A DNA stretch of 64,000 bases from Ruegeria atlantica. Its GTDB lineage: Bacteria; Pseudomonadota; Alphaproteobacteria; Rhodobacterales; Rhodobacteraceae. The stretch spans positions 310,001 through 374,000 of the forward strand of contig NZ_WQFE01000002.1 of the NCBI RefSeq assembly GCF_013033965.1, written 5' to 3'. Shown here piece by piece: positions 8,861-17,112 of the stretch. Position numbers and translations under genes: made by a program. Position 1 is the first letter of the stretch. Each line of letters opens with the position of its first letter. The notes under the pieces are model-generated. The model was not told where the DNA came from. It saw only the letters and a list, made by a program, of their open reading frames with translations, and did not search any database.

Positions 8861-9447
8861 TCGGTCAGGTCTTCCGAGCGGATCAGTGGGAAAAACTGCC
8901 CGCTGGACCAGACGCCAAACCAATCATCCTTGTGCGTGGCGATGTCCACGAGGCGGTAGAAACTTTTGCGATCTATACGGGCCTCAAGATTGTTGCGGAC
9001 CAATACATAGGGAGACGGCTCTTCTGTTTCTGAATCGATGACAATCCGGATCGGGTGATCCGGGCCGGCAATCGCTGTGTCGCCAACATGGGTTGTGAAT
9101 GTCAGCATTTGGGTCTGACCCTCGCCTGATGCGTCGACATCCACGGCGACAAAAGGTGCATCCTCGACAGTGATTCCCACTTTTTCCACCGGGGTCACCA
9201 GGTAGTATTTCCCCTCTTCTTTCTTAAGAATTGAGGAAAAAAGCTTCACAAGCTCGAACCTGTTGATGGGCGACCCTAGATAAGTCCAAGACCCATCTTT
9301 TGCGATATGGATGTCCAGATCGCCGCAAAACGGAGGATTCCACAGGTGAACGGGGGGTAAACCCCTGGTTTTGGCCGCTTTGACTGAGGCCGCCAGCCCG
9401 TCCGGAGAGGGGGTCACAGGTTTTTGTCCGCTCATTGCTTTTGCCAT
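8857..9447 (-). CDS. DUF1285 domain protein
   Basis: A 196-residue cytosolic protein of the DUF1285 family, whose function is not settled. Family marks are PPVHLWNPPFCGDLDIHI near residue 31, then DGSWTYLGSPINRFELVKLFSSIL, and the end YRLVDIATHKDDWFGVWSSGQFF. Length is usual. A second ATG four codons downstream (9435) is an alternative start. It is divergent from the MoxR operon, with about 52 bases between the start codons, so the two may share a promoter region. Confidence 0.85.
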   Translation of the reverse strand: MAKAMSGQKPVTPSPDGLAASVKAAKTRGLPPVHLWNPPFCGDLDIHIAKDGSWTYLGSPINRFELVKLFSSILKKEEGKYYLVTPVEKVGITVEDAPFVAVDVDASGEGQTQMLTFTTHVGDTAIAGPDHPIRIVIDSETEEPSPYVLVRNNLEARIDRKSFYRLVDIATHKDDWFGVWSSGQFFPLIRSEDLTD

Positions 9448-9499
9448 TTCCTTTTCGCGCGATACACTTCAATCATATTAGTCCACGGAAGGGAAAGTC

Positions 9500-10507
9500 A
9501 TGACCGAACCTGCCGACCTCGTGTCCGAGATCGAAGCGCTGGAAATCAAACTGCAAGAGGCCAAGGCCTCGATCACCCGTCGCTTTATCGGACAGGAAAG
9601 GGTCGTGGACCTGACCCTGACCGCGTTATTGTGTGGGGGGCATGCGCTGCTGATCGGTTTGCCCGGCCTAGGTAAGACCCGCTTGGTGGAAACGCTGTCG
9701 ACCGTGATGGGGCTCCACGGCAACCGCATCCAGTTTACGCCCGACCTGATGCCCGCCGACATTCTGGGATCCGAGGTTCTGGATACAGCCGAAGATGGCA
9801 GCCGTCATTTCCGATTCATTCCCGGCCCGATCTTCTGTGAATTGCTGATGGCGGATGAGATCAACCGCGCCAGCCCAAGAACCCAGTCGGCGTTGCTGCA
9901 GGCGATGCAAGAACGCACCGTGACCGTGGCCGGTGAAGACCGCGATCTGGGTGTGCCCTTTCATGTGCTGGCGACACAGAACCCGATTGAACAAGAGGGC
10001 ACCTATCCACTGCCCGAGGCGCAGCTGGACCGTTTCCTGGTTCGGATCGACGTCGATTACCCCGATCGCCAGACCGAGCGCGATATTCTTTTGGCCACGA
10101 CAGGTGTCGAAGAAGAAGCCGCGCACGAGATTTTCACCAAGGAAGAGCTGTTGGCCGCCCAAGTTCTTTTGCGCCGGATGCCGGTCGGGGACTCGGTTGT
10201 GGAGTTGATCCTTGATCTTGTCCGCGCCTTCCGCCCCGAAGAGGCGGGTGTTTCTGAACGGGTCGCCGAAACTGTTGCCTGGGGTCCCGGTCCACGTGCC
10301 GCGCAGGCACTCATGATGACAGTACGCGCGCGCGCGATGCTTCAGGGACGGCTGGCCCCAAATGCCGAGGATGTTCTGGATATGGCCCGTCCGGTGCTCA
10401 GCCACCGGATGGCATTGAACTTTGCGGCGCGGGCACGCGGTGACAGTTTGGCCGATCTTATTGAGTCCACCGCCGCAGGATTGGTCCGGACTGAGGCCGC
10501 GGCGTGA
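9500..10507 (+). CDS. MoxR-family AAA+ ATPase
   Basis: A 335-residue MoxR ATPase, a chaperone-like motor that acts with von Willebrand-type partner proteins. Walker A is GLPGLGKT (residues 53-60), Walker B LLMADE (D119/E120), and the sensor segment is VLATQNPIEQEGTYPLPEAQLDRFL. The start ATG at 9500 has gaaaggg... upstream (aagggaaa). It is the first gene of a four-gene operon in which each stop overlaps the next start by four bases, so the four products are probably made in step and act as one complex at the membrane. Confidence 0.93.
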   Translation: MTEPADLVSEIEALEIKLQEAKASITRRFIGQERVVDLTLTALLCGGHALLIGLPGLGKTRLVETLSTVMGLHGNRIQFTPDLMPADILGSEVLDTAEDGSRHFRFIPGPIFCELLMADEINRASPRTQSALLQAMQERTVTVAGEDRDLGVPFHVLATQNPIEQEGTYPLPEAQLDRFLVRIDVDYPDRQTERDILLATTGVEEEAAHEIFTKEELLAAQVLLRRMPVGDSVVELILDLVRAFRPEEAGVSERVAETVAWGPGPRAAQALMMTVRARAMLQGRLAPNAEDVLDMARPVLSHRMALNFAARARGDSLADLIESTAAGLVRTEAAA

Positions 10508-11379
10508 ATGCCGCGCTGACCCTTCGTGAAAGATCAGAGGCCGAGGCGTCCCGGCTGCCGCCGCTGTTGGCGCGCGCTGAACATCTGGCCGGAACGGTTC
10601 TGTTGGGTGATCATGGGCGCCGCCGCTCGGGCCTTGGCGATGACTTCTGGCAATATCGCCCCGCCCAGATCGGCGACAGCCGCCGGATGATCGACCATCG
10701 ACGTTCCGCGCGCGGAGATCAGCAATTCGTGCGCGAACGTGAATGGCAGATTGCGCAATCGGTTATGCTGTGGGTCGATCAGGGTGCATCAATGCGGTTT
10801 GCATCCGACAAGAGCCTGCCCACCAAGGCTGACCGCGCGCGGCTGCTGGGCCTTGCGACCGCAATACTGCTGGTGCGCGGTGGCGAACGCGTGGGCTTGA
10901 CTGGAACGACTTTGCCACCGCGACGTGGCAATGCGCAGATAATCCGGCTGGCACAGGCATGGTCCGAAGACGCCGAGACCGACTACACGCCCCCCGAACA
11001 CCGCGCCATGATCCCACATGCGCGCGCCGTGTTCATTTCCGATTTCCTGGGTCCGATGGATGAGGTCGAACTGGCCCTGACCAAAGCCGCTGACCGGGGG
11101 GTGCGGGGGCTGGTTTTGCAGGTTCTCGATCCGGGAGAGGAAACGTTTCCCTATCGGGGCCGCACGATCTTTGAAAGTGTCGGAGGGTCGGTCCGGCACG
11201 AAACGCTCAAGGCCGGAGACCTGCGTGAGCGGTATTTGGAACGGCTTGCCAAGCGCAAGGACGCGCTGACCCAACTCTGCCGCGCGACGGGATGGCAACT
11301 GGGCTTGCATCACACCGGTGACAGTGCGCAGGCGGCTCTGTTGTGGCTCTATCGTGCGTTGGACGGGGGGACGGGATGA
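10504..11379 (+). CDS. DUF58 domain protein
   Basis: A 291-residue protein of the DUF58 family, which regularly pairs with MoxR ATPases. The family signature is present as FWQYRPAQIGDSRRMIDHRRSARGDQQFVREREWQ (about residues 49-83, here only cited in part: the key block is DSRRMIDHRRSA) and a VWA-like fold follows (QSVMLWVDQGASM). The start is a GTG at 10504 inside the GTGA overlap with the MoxR stop; no in-frame ATG gives the conserved N-terminus. The role of DUF58 proteins is not firmly known; some are linked to envelope stress. Confidence 0.88.
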   Translation: MNAALTLRERSEAEASRLPPLLARAEHLAGTVLLGDHGRRRSGLGDDFWQYRPAQIGDSRRMIDHRRSARGDQQFVREREWQIAQSVMLWVDQGASMRFASDKSLPTKADRARLLGLATAILLVRGGERVGLTGTTLPPRRGNAQIIRLAQAWSEDAETDYTPPEHRAMIPHARAVFISDFLGPMDEVELALTKAADRGVRGLVLQVLDPGEETFPYRGRTIFESVGGSVRHETLKAGDLRERYLERLAKRKDALTQLCRATGWQLGLHHTGDSAQAALLWLYRALDGGTG

Positions 11380-14138
11380 CGGTTCTGGCGGGCATTGGCT
11401 TTACCGCTCCGTGGGTGTTGCTGGGTCTTTTGACCCTGCCGATCCTATGGCTGATCCTGCGCGCCGTACCGCCCGCACCGATCCGTCGATTGTTTCCGGC
11501 GGTGACGCTGCTGTTGGGACTGAAAGATGATGAGAGCGTTTCGGATCGCACCCCATGGTGGTTGCTGTTGCTGCGTATGCTGGCGGCGGCGGCGATTATC
11601 ATTGGCTTAGCCGGGCCGGTCCTGAACCCCTCGCGCGATCAGGCGGGGTCCGGGCCGTTGCTGCTGGTGCTGGATGCCAGCTGGGCCGGAGCGACGCGAT
11701 GGTCAACGACGCTGGACCAGATCGATGCACAATTGACCGAGGCGGGGCGTGCGGGTCGAACCGTTGCTATCCTGCGGCTGACCGAACCCGAACCACCTGT
11801 TTTCCAAGCGGCCGAGGCGTGGCGGGGCCGTTTGCCCGGGCTCACACCGACACCGTGGCAACCGAATCAGGCGCAGATAGACATAGCTCTGGATGCTCTG
11901 AATCAGGCGGATGGAGGGTTTGACACCCATTGGTTCAGCGATCGCCTGGCCTATGAGGGGCACGAGGCGATCCTGTCTGCATTGCGCGCGCGCGGCGATG
12001 TGACAGTCTATCAGGCTCCGACACCTGCGATAGCTATTCTGCCCGCCACATATCAAGACGGCGTCATTCAATTGTCTGCGCAACGGGCCGAGCCTGGTTC
12101 CGCAGAGCGCATCACCGTTCTGGCTCAGGGTCGCGACCCTGCCGGTGCGATGCGGACCTTGCAATCGATCGACTTAGACTTTGCCAGTGGTGAGACTTTG
12201 GGACAGGTCGAGCTGGCCCTGCCGTCGGAACTGCGCGCCCGGATCACACGGTTTGAAATTCAGGGCCAGCGGTCGGCCGGGGCTGTGACGTTGACGGATG
12301 ACAGCCTGCGTCGGCGCGAGGTCGCCCTTATCGCCGGAACGCTCAACCGTGAAGGGTTGGAGCTGCTGTCGCCGCTGCACTACCTGACGCAAGTTCTTAT
12401 CCCGACGGCGGATTTCGTTGACGGCGGATTGCTGGAAGTCCTTCCCGCAAATCCGGATGTGATCGTGCTGGCCGATGTGGCGAAACTGGCTGAATCTGAA
12501 CAAGCGGCCCTGATCGAATGGGTTGAACAGGGCGGTTTGCTGTTGCGATTTGCCGGCCCGCGGATGGCGGCCAGCGATCTTGGCCGGGATGCTGAAGATA
12601 CATTGTTGCCGGTGCGCCTGCGCAGTGGCGGACGCTCGGTCGGCGGGGCCATGAGTTGGGGTGAGGCCAAGGGGCTGGCACCCTTCCCGGAAAATTCGCC
12701 TTTCTATGGGTTGCAGGTGCCTGAGGATGTAACGGTAACAACTCAAGTCATGGCGCAACCAGACCCTAATTTGGCGGATCGTGTCATTGCATCGTTATCG
12801 GATGGAACGCCCTTGGTAACCCGCAAAGCGCTGGGCTTGGGGCAGGTTGTGCTGTTTCATGTGACGGCGGATGCCGAATGGTCCAGCTTGCCTTTGTCAG
12901 GATTGTTTGTCGAAATGCTGGACCGGCTGGCAGTGGCATCAGCAGCGAAATCGCGGCAGGAGTCACAGTTGCAAGGCACGACTTGGGAGCCGATTCAGGT
13001 CATGGACGGCTTTGGCGTCCTGTCGGATGCAGGCAATCTGGCAGGCGTCGATGGTGTCGAACTTGTGTCTGGTCAGATCGGTCCGGACCTGCGACCGGGC
13101 CTCTACGAAAGCGGCAAACAGAAACTGGCCCGCAACGTTCTGAATGATGAAACGGTGCTTAGCCCGGCGATCTGGCCATCGGATGTTCCGATCAAGGGGC
13201 AGGAGATCAGCACCGAGACACCTATCGGGGGCATTCTGCTGAGCCTTGCGTTGTTGTTGCTGACGGTCGACGTGATCGCCTCGCTGGCTTTGTCCGGTCG
13301 CTTGGGTCTGGCCAAGGCGACCGCAGTCGCGCTGGGTGCAATTTTGCTGGTGCCCGAGGCGCAGGCGCAAACCCCCGAAGATACCGATTTTGCGTTGAAC
13401 GCGACACAGGAACTGGTTCTGGCGCATGTTCTGACGGGTGATGCGCAAGTTGATGACATCGCCGCCGCCGGTATGCGCGGTTTGGCGCAAACGCTGTTCT
13501 ATCGAACCTCTGTCGAGCCGGCGGACCCCATCGGAGTGGATTTGGAGCGCGATGAGTTGGCGTTTTTCCCGCTACTCTACTGGCCGATTTCGCCGGACCA
13601 GCCGCAACCCTCCGCCGAGGCCTATGCCAAACTCAATGCTTATCTGCGATCCGGGGGCATGATCCTGTTCGACACACGCGATGCAGACGTCGCACGCTTT
13701 GGGGCGGCCAGCCCAAATGGGCGCAAGCTGCAACAGATCGCTGCGCCACTGAATATCCCTTCGTTAGAGCCTATTCCCCGTGACCATGTCCTGACCCGTG
13801 CCTTCTACCTGTTACAGGATTTCCCGGGTCGCTATGCGGGCACCGAGGTGTGGGTCGAGGCCGCACCTATGGATGCGGAACAGATTGAAGGGATGCCGTT
13901 CCGCAACCTCAATGACAATGTGACGCCGGTCGTGATTGGCGGCAATGACTGGGCCGGGGCCTGGGCCATTGATCGCAATGGTCAGGCGCTGTTGCCGGTG
14001 GGGCGTGGCTATGCGGGTGAACGGCAGCGCGAACTGGCAAATCGTTTCGGCGTCAATCTGGTGATGCATGTGCTAACCGGAAACTACAAATCCGATCAGG
14101 TGCACGTGCCTGCCTTGCTGGACAGGTTGGGACAATGA
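11376..14138 (+). CDS. BatA / DUF4159 fusion membrane protein
   Basis: A 920-residue inner-membrane protein. The N-terminus has the BatA-type double membrane segment (about residues 10-30 and 56-78, GIGFTAPWVLLGLLTLPILW then TPWWLLLLRMLAAAAIIIGL). A long periplasmic or VWA-like region follows, another helix lies near 617-640 and one near 650-665, and the C-terminal ~240 residues match DUF4159 (DELAFFPLLYWPIS...LRSGGMILFDTRDAD). The start sits in an ATGA overlap with the DUF58 stop; the frame is open 11 codons upstream but that is inside DUF58. Together with the ATPase it forms a predicted MoxR-VWA-type complex. Confidence 0.85.
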   Translation: MTVLAGIGFTAPWVLLGLLTLPILWLILRAVPPAPIRRLFPAVTLLLGLKDDESVSDRTPWWLLLLRMLAAAAIIIGLAGPVLNPSRDQAGSGPLLLVLDASWAGATRWSTTLDQIDAQLTEAGRAGRTVAILRLTEPEPPVFQAAEAWRGRLPGLTPTPWQPNQAQIDIALDALNQADGGFDTHWFSDRLAYEGHEAILSALRARGDVTVYQAPTPAIAILPATYQDGVIQLSAQRAEPGSAERITVLAQGRDPAGAMRTLQSIDLDFASGETLGQVELALPSELRARITRFEIQGQRSAGAVTLTDDSLRRREVALIAGTLNREGLELLSPLHYLTQVLIPTADFVDGGLLEVLPANPDVIVLADVAKLAESEQAALIEWVEQGGLLLRFAGPRMAASDLGRDAEDTLLPVRLRSGGRSVGGAMSWGEAKGLAPFPENSPFYGLQVPEDVTVTTQVMAQPDPNLADRVIASLSDGTPLVTRKALGLGQVVLFHVTADAEWSSLPLSGLFVEMLDRLAVASAAKSRQESQLQGTTWEPIQVMDGFGVLSDAGNLAGVDGVELVSGQIGPDLRPGLYESGKQKLARNVLNDETVLSPAIWPSDVPIKGQEISTETPIGGILLSLALLLLTVDVIASLALSGRLGLAKATAVALGAILLVPEAQAQTPEDTDFALNATQELVLAHVLTGDAQVDDIAAAGMRGLAQTLFYRTSVEPADPIGVDLERDELAFFPLLYWPISPDQPQPSAEAYAKLNAYLRSGGMILFDTRDADVARFGAASPNGRKLQQIAAPLNIPSLEPIPRDHVLTRAFYLLQDFPGRYAGTEVWVEAAPMDAEQIEGMPFRNLNDNVTPVVIGGNDWAGAWAIDRNGQALLPVGRGYAGERQRELANRFGVNLVMHVLTGNYKSDQVHVPALLDRLGQ

Positions 14139-16177
14139 CAGGAACCGTCATATTCGATCCGCTGATCCCGTGGCCCGTTCTGGCAATCGTGGCCGCAATT
14201 GCCGTTTCTGGGGTCTTGCTGGCCCTGTGGCGCGGCCTGTCGGGCTGGGCCCTGCGCGGATTGGCGGCTTTGGTGGTGATCGCAGCTTTGTCCGGGCCGG
14301 TCTATCAGGTCGAAGATCGCGCGCCGCTGACCGATATCGTGTTGATGATCGAGGATGAAAGCGCCAGCCAGACCCTATCAGATCGGGCGGACCAGACCGC
14401 ACAAGCTGCCGGGGAACTGGCGGCCGAGATTGGATCCCGCGACAATACGGAACTACGCCGCATTCGCGTAGGTGACGGCGACGGGGACGAAGGCACACAG
14501 GTGATGGCGGCCTTGAACGAAGCGCTGGCCGAAGAACCGCGCGCCCGGATCGCCGGAATTCTGGTGGTATCTGACGGGATCGTGCATGACGCTGATCAGG
14601 CCCCCGATCTGCCCGCGCCTATGCATCTGCTTCAGACCGGGCGCGAAGCGGATTGGGATCGCCGTCTGATCGTCCGCAACGCGCCTGCCTTTGCCATTAT
14701 CGATGAGCCTGTCACCCTGACTTTGCGGGTGGAAGACAGCGGAGCCGCGCCCGCCGGGGCCACGACCGCGCCGCTGGAAATCTCGGTGGACGGCGCCGAG
14801 CCCGAGCAATACACGATACCCATTGGTGTTGATGTTGAGCTGCCGATCACGCTGCCCCATGGCGGGCGCAACGTGATTCAGTTTACCGTGCCAGCAGCCG
14901 AGGGCGAGCTGACCGATCGCAACAACACCGCGCTGATCCAGATGAACGGAGTTCGTGACCGTCTGCGCGTGCTGCTGGTATCCGGGGAACCGCATCCGGG
15001 CGGGCGGACATGGCGTAACCTGCTGAAATCCGATAGCTCGGTCGATCTGGTACATTTCACCATTCTGCGCCCGCCCGAAAAGCAGGACGGGGTGCCGGTG
15101 GACGAACTGTCGCTGATTGCCTTCCCAACGCGCGAGTTGTTTCTGGAAAAGATAAACGATTTCGACCTGATCATTTTTGACCGCTACAAGCGGCGCGGCA
15201 TCCTGCCCGCGATCTATCTGGACAACGTCACCAACTATATCAATGAAGGTGGTGCCGTTCTGGTCGCAGCTGGTCCGGATTTCGCCAGCGCCGACAGCAT
15301 CTTCCGCTCACCCCTGGCGCCGATCCTACCCGCACATCCAACCGCGCGTGTGATCGAGGAACGCTATGTCCCGATGGTTACTGATCTGGGGCATCGCCAC
15401 CCGGTCACGACTGACCTGGGTGATGCCGAAAACTGGGGCGCATGGTTGCGCCAGATCGACGTCAAACACCGCAAGGGCGAAGTGTTGATGACCGGAGTGG
15501 ATGACCGGCCTCTGCTGGTGCTGAACCGCGTTGGTGAAGGGCGCGTGGCGTTGTTGGCCTCGGACCATGCGTGGTTGTGGAGTCGGGGTTTCGAGGGCGG
15601 CGGCCCGCAGCTTGAACTGCTGCGCCGACTGGCGCACTGGATGATGAAAGAGCCTGAGCTTGAGGAAGAGGCGCTATGGGCCGAGGCCAATGGCCAGGTG
15701 ATGCGCATTATCCGCCAGACGCTTGGCGATGAGGTCGGGCCGGTGACTGTGACGCGCCCGAACGGTGAAACGCTGGAGATTACATTGGATGAGGTCTCTC
15801 CGGGGCGCTTCGAAGCTCAGTATTTCGGGCCTGAGATCGGCCTTTATCGCCTGCAGGAGGGGGACCATTCCACCGTCATCGGACTTGGCCCCGCGGCACC
15901 CAAAGAATTTGAGCGCACCATCGCGACGGCCGAAGTGCTGGAGCCTGTGATAGCTGAACTGCGCGGCGGTGCCGTGCGTTTGGAGGACGGTTTGCCAACG
16001 ATCCGCAATGTACGTGCCGGACGTCCTGCATCGGGGCGTGGATGGATCGGCCTGACCCCGCGCAACGCCTATGAAACACGTGACGTGACACAGGCAGGGC
16101 TGTTGCCGCCCTGGCTGGTGTTGTTGCTCGCAGGCGGGTTCCTTCTTGCGGGCTGGCTGCGTGAAGGGCGGCGCTAG
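14135..16177 (+). CDS. Membrane protein with VWA-like and amidotransferase-like domains
   Basis: A 680-residue protein ending the MoxR operon. It has two membrane helices at the N-terminus (about residues 11-31 and 38-55), a VWA-like segment (DIVLMIEDESASQTL), an immunoglobulin-like stretch and then a class-I amidotransferase-like fold (FDLIIFDRYKRRGILPAIY...GGAVLVAAGPDF, about residues 343-390) that lacks an obvious catalytic Cys nucleophile. A final helix (LLPPWLVLLLAGGFLLAGWL) ends at the C-terminus. The start overlaps the previous stop (ATGA at 14135-14138). Homologues are usually annotated as glutamine amidotransferase or membrane protein; the real role is unknown. Confidence 0.82.
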   Translation: MTGTVIFDPLIPWPVLAIVAAIAVSGVLLALWRGLSGWALRGLAALVVIAALSGPVYQVEDRAPLTDIVLMIEDESASQTLSDRADQTAQAAGELAAEIGSRDNTELRRIRVGDGDGDEGTQVMAALNEALAEEPRARIAGILVVSDGIVHDADQAPDLPAPMHLLQTGREADWDRRLIVRNAPAFAIIDEPVTLTLRVEDSGAAPAGATTAPLEISVDGAEPEQYTIPIGVDVELPITLPHGGRNVIQFTVPAAEGELTDRNNTALIQMNGVRDRLRVLLVSGEPHPGGRTWRNLLKSDSSVDLVHFTILRPPEKQDGVPVDELSLIAFPTRELFLEKINDFDLIIFDRYKRRGILPAIYLDNVTNYINEGGAVLVAAGPDFASADSIFRSPLAPILPAHPTARVIEERYVPMVTDLGHRHPVTTDLGDAENWGAWLRQIDVKHRKGEVLMTGVDDRPLLVLNRVGEGRVALLASDHAWLWSRGFEGGGPQLELLRRLAHWMMKEPELEEEALWAEANGQVMRIIRQTLGDEVGPVTVTRPNGETLEITLDEVSPGRFEAQYFGPEIGLYRLQEGDHSTVIGLGPAAPKEFERTIATAEVLEPVIAELRGGAVRLEDGLPTIRNVRAGRPASGRGWIGLTPRNAYETRDVTQAGLLPPWLVLLLAGGFLLAGWLREGRR

Positions 16178-16178
16178 A

Positions 16179-17024
16179 TCACTCGAACACCACGCTGACC
16201 GTCGGGTCTCCGGGCAAGCCGTCATAGGATACTGTTGCCCCGCCTTTCCCCTTTGCAGGCGGAAACAGCGGACCGAATGATCCAACGGAAATCAGATCGC
16301 CCGGTTTAAACTCGATCCCCTTGGACATCAGCCAAAGAGCCGCATTGGCCGGATGTCCCAGCACGGCAGATCCCGGTGCTTGCGCCAGAACCTCTCCATC
16401 GGCGGCGCGGAGTGTGACGGTCATGTCCACCAATGCCTTTCCCATGGCCGCCGCGTCCGTCACAGGAATTTCTGCACCCAGAACACCCAATCTGGGTGAG
16501 ACGCCGATTGCGGTCAGAGTGACCGGGGTAATCGGTTCGCCTTCGGCGAGTGTCAGATCCGGCAATTCGATAAAGGGGCGGATTGCCGCGATGTTCTGAA
16601 GCACTTCCTCGGGCGTTTCGGCTTGATTTAGCCGCGCATCCCCAACGACTAGCACCAGATCGGCTTCGAATACCGGTCGCGCGCCCCAGTCCGAGGGAAC
16701 GCTGGCACCGTCATGCAGCATCATGTCGCGAAACAGGACTCCCTGAACCGGTTCGGATGCGCCAAACCTTTCTTGCGCTGGCGCGCTGGTAAGTCCGGCC
16801 TTGTAGCCAATGATGGGCCCCAAATGCGGCTCTAACGCTGCTGCTAGTCGGGATTGCGTGCACAACGCGTCCTCCATTGAGCCATCTGGCGAAAGCGCAG
16901 CTGCGGGCGTACCCAAGATGTAGTCGGCGACAAACTGATCGATCTGAGCCTCCGTTGCGCAATCCGCCGCCAGTGGCTGCGCAATCACGCCGAAACCCAT
17001 CAAAGCACCAAAGAAAACACGCAT
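16179..17024 (-). CDS. Secreted 2-keto-4-pentenoate hydratase-like protein
   Basis: A 281-residue protein of the FAH/MhpD hydratase superfamily. The core (PIIGYKAGLTSAPAQERFG, VQGVLFRDMML, FEADLVLVVGD, TAIGVSPRLGVLG, GHPANAALWLMSKG) follows MhpD order, including the acidic metal-binding E in VFEADLV. The enzyme is normally cytosolic, but here it begins with a convincing signal peptide (MRVFFGALMGFGVIAQPLAADC). The start at 17024 has a strong ggagga six to ten bases upstream, so the signal peptide is really translated. The first Cys after LAAD could even be lipidated, though the lipobox is poor. Substrate unknown. It stands alone, convergent with the MoxR operon. Confidence 0.82.
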   Translation of the reverse strand: MRVFFGALMGFGVIAQPLAADCATEAQIDQFVADYILGTPAAALSPDGSMEDALCTQSRLAAALEPHLGPIIGYKAGLTSAPAQERFGASEPVQGVLFRDMMLHDGASVPSDWGARPVFEADLVLVVGDARLNQAETPEEVLQNIAAIRPFIELPDLTLAEGEPITPVTLTAIGVSPRLGVLGAEIPVTDAAAMGKALVDMTVTLRAADGEVLAQAPGSAVLGHPANAALWLMSKGIEFKPGDLISVGSFGPLFPPAKGKGGATVSYDGLPGDPTVSVVFE

Positions 17025-17112
17025 AGCACTCCTCCGTTTTACCAAACGTGACATGAGCTTGGATATTTCGGCAACGGTTTAAACAGTTCTTCACGCTCTG
17101 TCCGGATGCTGA

